From the NCBI RefSeq assembly GCF_018139145.2, contig NC_059481.1, positions 9,846,368-9,910,367 of the forward strand: a stretch of 64,000 nt of DNA. The letters run 5' to 3'. The notes beneath the pieces are model-generated. The model saw nothing but the letters and a program-made list of their open reading frames with translations. It ran no database searches and had not been told where the DNA came from. How positions within the stretch are numbered: position 1 is the first letter of the stretch; each line of letters begins with the position of its first letter. Shown here piece by piece: positions 1 to 64,000 of the stretch. The stretch comes from Gymnogyps californianus (Eukaryota; Chordata; Aves; Accipitriformes; Cathartidae). The translations under genes and the position numbers were made by a program.

Positions 1-19
1 TTTTTTTTTTTTTTTTTTT
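1..19. repeat. T19 homopolymer at window start
   Basis: Nineteen T at the very start. It may continue to the left of the window. Confidence 0.9.
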
Positions 20-867
20 ACACATCTCATTCCTGAAAAGACTAACTCTTAGGAATGAACTAGAACATATTTTGTCTTCCCCATTCACTGTAAACCCAAA
101 AGGAAATTTTTAGAAGGCAAGGAAGTATCCCTCTCCTATTTATGCAGGAGAATTAAGTGCCAGCTTAGAAAACATCTTCCAGAATTGTTAACTATTATAC
201 TGGCCTGAATACAAGGCAGCCTTGAGTATCCCTTAGAGGTAGAACTAAAAGTAAGAATATGAATTAAATATTTTGCCTGACATACCTCTCCATGTCCCCA
301 GTGCTTGGTGACAGTCCCAAAATTCAACAACTATTCTTTTGAGCTTCATGCACTGTCCCACAACCTTCAGAATGGCCTCCCTTTTTCCTAATCCATCTGA
401 TTCACAATCTCAGATTTTCCCTAGATTTCTTCTGGCACATATTCTGCTATTCTTCATCTCCATGTACAGTTTACCTACTGCCCCAAATGTGATCGGGCTT
501 TAGTTTGGACTACAGAGCCATGCATAGCTAACAACACACCTACCAACTCTCACCGAGTAATTCATTCATGGTCCACTTGACAAATGCTTTCTCCTTCCCC
601 TCCTGAATGCCAGCTTTACATTTCAGCACTGGAAATGGCAATTCTGTCTGTCAATGACCCTTCCTTGATACTTTGCCATGAGATAACCAGCAAACCTCTG
701 TGCAGTACAGAGGACTTTCATGGTCACTCCCCATCTCATTACTAAGCATTGTAAGGACTGTAAAGAAAAAAGACTTCACAGTAGCCGTCAAGTTTGACTG
801 CAGCAAATGCCTTGCAACATGGCTTAGGAAGTTTGGGGTAAAGGGTAAATGCAGAGCGAACCTCCAA

Positions 868-890
868 TTTATTTATTTATTTATTAATGA
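868..890. repeat. (TTTA)n short tandem repeat
   Basis: About five units of attt/ttta in 'atttatttatttatttatta'. Confidence 0.85.
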
Positions 891-1229
891 TGGCTAGAAC
901 ATGATGCCAGTCAGGGAAGGAATTAGCAGTCTTCTATAACATGGGACCCAACATATACTGAGCTATTTATGTGGAAGTACACATCTCTAAAACACGAGCA
1001 GGGAAAGACTACTACTATTCCCTCTCCAGATTATTAATATTTTGCTCCTCAGGGAGTCTGGATTCTCTTTCCATCTTTCTCTAAGATCCAACAATTAGCT
1101 TAGGTTTGCCTCTAAGTTTCTTCACTTGGTGTGGGAAATGCTCTAATGAAGAGAGACTCTTGCATTCTCCCTTCAGGGTATAGTCAGCAAACTGAAGGAA
1201 GTGTTTACTTGCATCTGTTTGACACCTGT

Positions 1230-1880
1230 CAGGCCACACACAGATGAAATATTGTTTCTGCACTTTGAAGCTCCCCAGTAAGAGACTGACAAACTGGAGA
1301 AAGTCCAATGAAGGGTTGCCAATTCGGTTAGGGGATTGGGGCACATGACATATAAGAAAGGGCTAAAGGTGTTGGGTTTGCTTATCCTGGAGAAGATGAA
1401 GGCTAGGAGGAGTCAAGCTGCAGTCCTCAACTACCTAAAGAGCATGTCACAGAGACGATGAGCTGCCAGATGAGCCCATGTAGTTGAGGATGTCCCTGCT
1501 CATTGCAGGGGGGTTGGACTAGACAACCTTTAAAGGTCCCTTCCAACCCAAACCATTCTATGATTCTATGAAGCTGGACTCCTCTCGAAGGCACACAGTG
1601 AAATAATAAGATGTAACAGATGCAAGCTGCAGCAAGAGAAATCCCAGTTGGATATAAGGAAAACAGTTTTACAGTGTGAGTGGTTAATAACTGAAACAGC
1701 TTGTCCAGTAAGCAGGACAGGTTCCCCAGAGAGAATGTGGAATCTCCATCCTTGGAGAGTTTCAAACCTAGTCTGGACAAAGCCCTGAGCAAGCTCATCT
1801 AACTTTGAAGTTAGCCCTGCTTTTAGCAGAAGGTTTGAATGTACTGCAGAAATCCCTTCCAACATCACTTCCTAAATTCT
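1230..1880 (+). mobile_element. CR1 LINE 3' fragment, interrupted
   Basis: The sequence contains diverged CR1 3'-region phrases in order: 'gacaaactggagaaagtcc', 'cacatgacatataagaaagg', 'cctggagaagatgaaggct', 'ttggatataaggaaaac', 'ggaatctccatccttggaga' and 'cccttccaacatcac'. The order is consistent with one plus-strand element, broken at 1466-1571 by a younger CR1 tail. The 5' boundary is approximate. Confidence 0.8.
1466..1571 (+). mobile_element. Short young CR1 3' end nested in older CR1
   Basis: It carries 'gggggttggactagacaac' and 'cccttccaacccaaaccatt', then the terminal 'attctatg' repeat, close to the avian CR1 consensus. It is flanked by 'agctg' at 1461-1465 and 1572-1576, a possible target-site duplication. 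The flanking older CR1 reads through when this piece is removed. Confidence 0.75.
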
Positions 1881-3260
1881 ATGATTCATTTATTAGGTCA
1901 TGATTCTGCAGAACTCAAGTCAGTATGAATTTTACTTCTAAAAGAGAACCACCAAGCCATTCAGCAATATAAGTGAGTTTTGTACCAACACTAGTAAAGT
2001 GATGTTTACCCAGCAGACACAGAATCTAAAGACATTTGCACATTTACTGAGTAACTTGCTAAAATAATGCCATCTATCTGCTCAGGGTATCCTAGTCACT
2101 TGTTTCATAAAGCAAAGAGTAGTAAAGGACACTCCTGTATTTTTTTAACAGCGTGCATGTGTTTGATCTTACAGAGGATATATGGAAAATACCTTGTAAA
2201 ATACATTAGGAAAATTACCATATGTACAGGTGTGAAACATCAGGCACCAAGAACTGACTTAAACATACCTTTTATGCAAGCTTCTGTTAAGTGGTGAGAA
2301 AAATGTGTGTGTTACTTAAGTATACGCTATTGTTTATTTTAAAAATGTAGCTTTTGTTTCACTCATTTTTAGCAAAACTGACTAGTAAAAGCTAAAAATA
2401 AGTTCCTAAAGTTTGTGTCCTTATCCCCAGGAATAATGCAAATCCTAGAGAAAGAGAAAACATTTAATTTACTTTCAATATCAGAAGAGGGCTTATTATT
2501 TTTCATTATATTAACATGAAATTGAGGCTACTTTAGGTGTGAAACCTAACCAGAGTCCTCTAAGGTTTCACATCACTGCCTTTCAGTTCTTTGGTCTTCT
2601 AGTTTAGTCTCTCTATTTGTCTGTAATCCAATATCACATAAAGTCAGGTTGAGCTGTGTAGTCAGCTGATCTTTTATTTAGATTTTCTGTGTTGGCATTT
2701 TAATTAAAAAACTGAAATATCAGACTCAGAGGACCTGGAAATCTTTATGAGCAACCAGGCTGATGCAGTTGGAACCAATCTTGAGTATGTTCTGGGTGCG
2801 CAAGTATCCCTGGCTCACCATCACTAAACTGGAACACACCCTTAGTCAAGCAGCAAGAATGGAGGATGAGTTTCAAACCAATGGGGTCTGGAATGGCAAG
2901 CTGCAGTGTTCTTAGCATTACAGTCATTAAACTCCCATAAACACAATTATGAACTTTAACTCTTGCAGTTGGTGGCAAAAAGTTCAGCACTCGCACAGGA
3001 GATACTGGTAGGAGGTAGAGGAGAGACAACAAGACCATTTACTTATCTTCCTTCCTAGAGCAGTGGAATATAAAGTAGTTTTGCCAACAGCTGTAACTTA
3101 AAACTCTTCCAGTTAGCATGCTATAAATTCAGCCATTTATAGACACACCAAGTATGCAATTGAACACACAGTTCCAGCTCTAATTATAATAAATCATTCC
3201 TGAGTCAGGGGACTAGGAAAGAAAGAGCTCTTAGAGCAAAGAGTTCAGAAGAAAATTTAC

Positions 3261-64000
<60,740 letters not shown>

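Larger units (their letters stand above)
1..3260 (-). other. UNC13C: UNC13C intron (partial) leading to C2B exons
   Basis: The donor GTAAAT starts this intron, and the acceptor is outside the window. It contains a T19 run at 1-19, a (TTTA)n tract near 868-890 and a composite CR1 at about 1230-1880. No coding exon is seen. Confidence 0.83.

Noticed and set aside
1427..1868. Minus-strand open frames of 100-123 codons
   Set aside because: They are antisense reads of the CR1 fragments, not genes.

Overview
The window is a piece of a vertebrate, almost certainly avian, nuclear genome. It is AT-rich and intron-dominated. It carries chicken-repeat (CR1) LINE 3' ends with the typical 'cccttccaacc' and 'attctatg' tails, plus a long terminal repeat of a type I recognise from many bird genomes. 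No tRNA, rRNA, CRISPR array or prokaryotic gene organisation is visible.

One gene explains all the coding sequence: UNC13C (Munc13-3), a presynaptic vesicle-priming protein, on the minus strand and spanning the whole window. The 5' end of the gene lies beyond position 64000 and the 3' part lies before position 1. Eight coding exons can be placed from splice sites, reading phase and family conservation: a giant N-terminal exon (61524-64000, open at the window edge), a 23-nt microexon (43800-43822), a 65-nt exon (43203-43267), a 79-nt exon (25781-25859), a 6-nt microexon (23943-23948), a 72-nt exon (17292-17363), the C1-domain exon (11955-12174) and the C1-C2B linker exon (3261-3488). All phases join into one uninterrupted frame. 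The C2B, MUN and C2C parts must lie outside the window.

The rest is intron: about 17.7, 0.5, 17.3, 1.8, 6.6, 5.1 and 8.5 kb, plus the start of the next one. The introns hold several CR1 copies (one nested inside another), two older CR1/L3-type remnants, one nearly full-length solo LTR lying 98 nt upstream of a coding exon, an 85-bp internally deleted LTR, and simple repeats.

The most interesting observations are these. (1) A coiled coil followed by an RRM-like block in the giant exon has the order and motif pattern of LINE-1 ORF1p, suggesting an exapted or homologous module in a synaptic protein. (2) A 6-nt microexon encodes only Ala-Met. (3) A 23-nt microexon would create a stop codon in the next exon if skipped. 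(4) A sense-oriented LTR with a TATA box and an ATTAAA signal sits directly in front of the linker exon.
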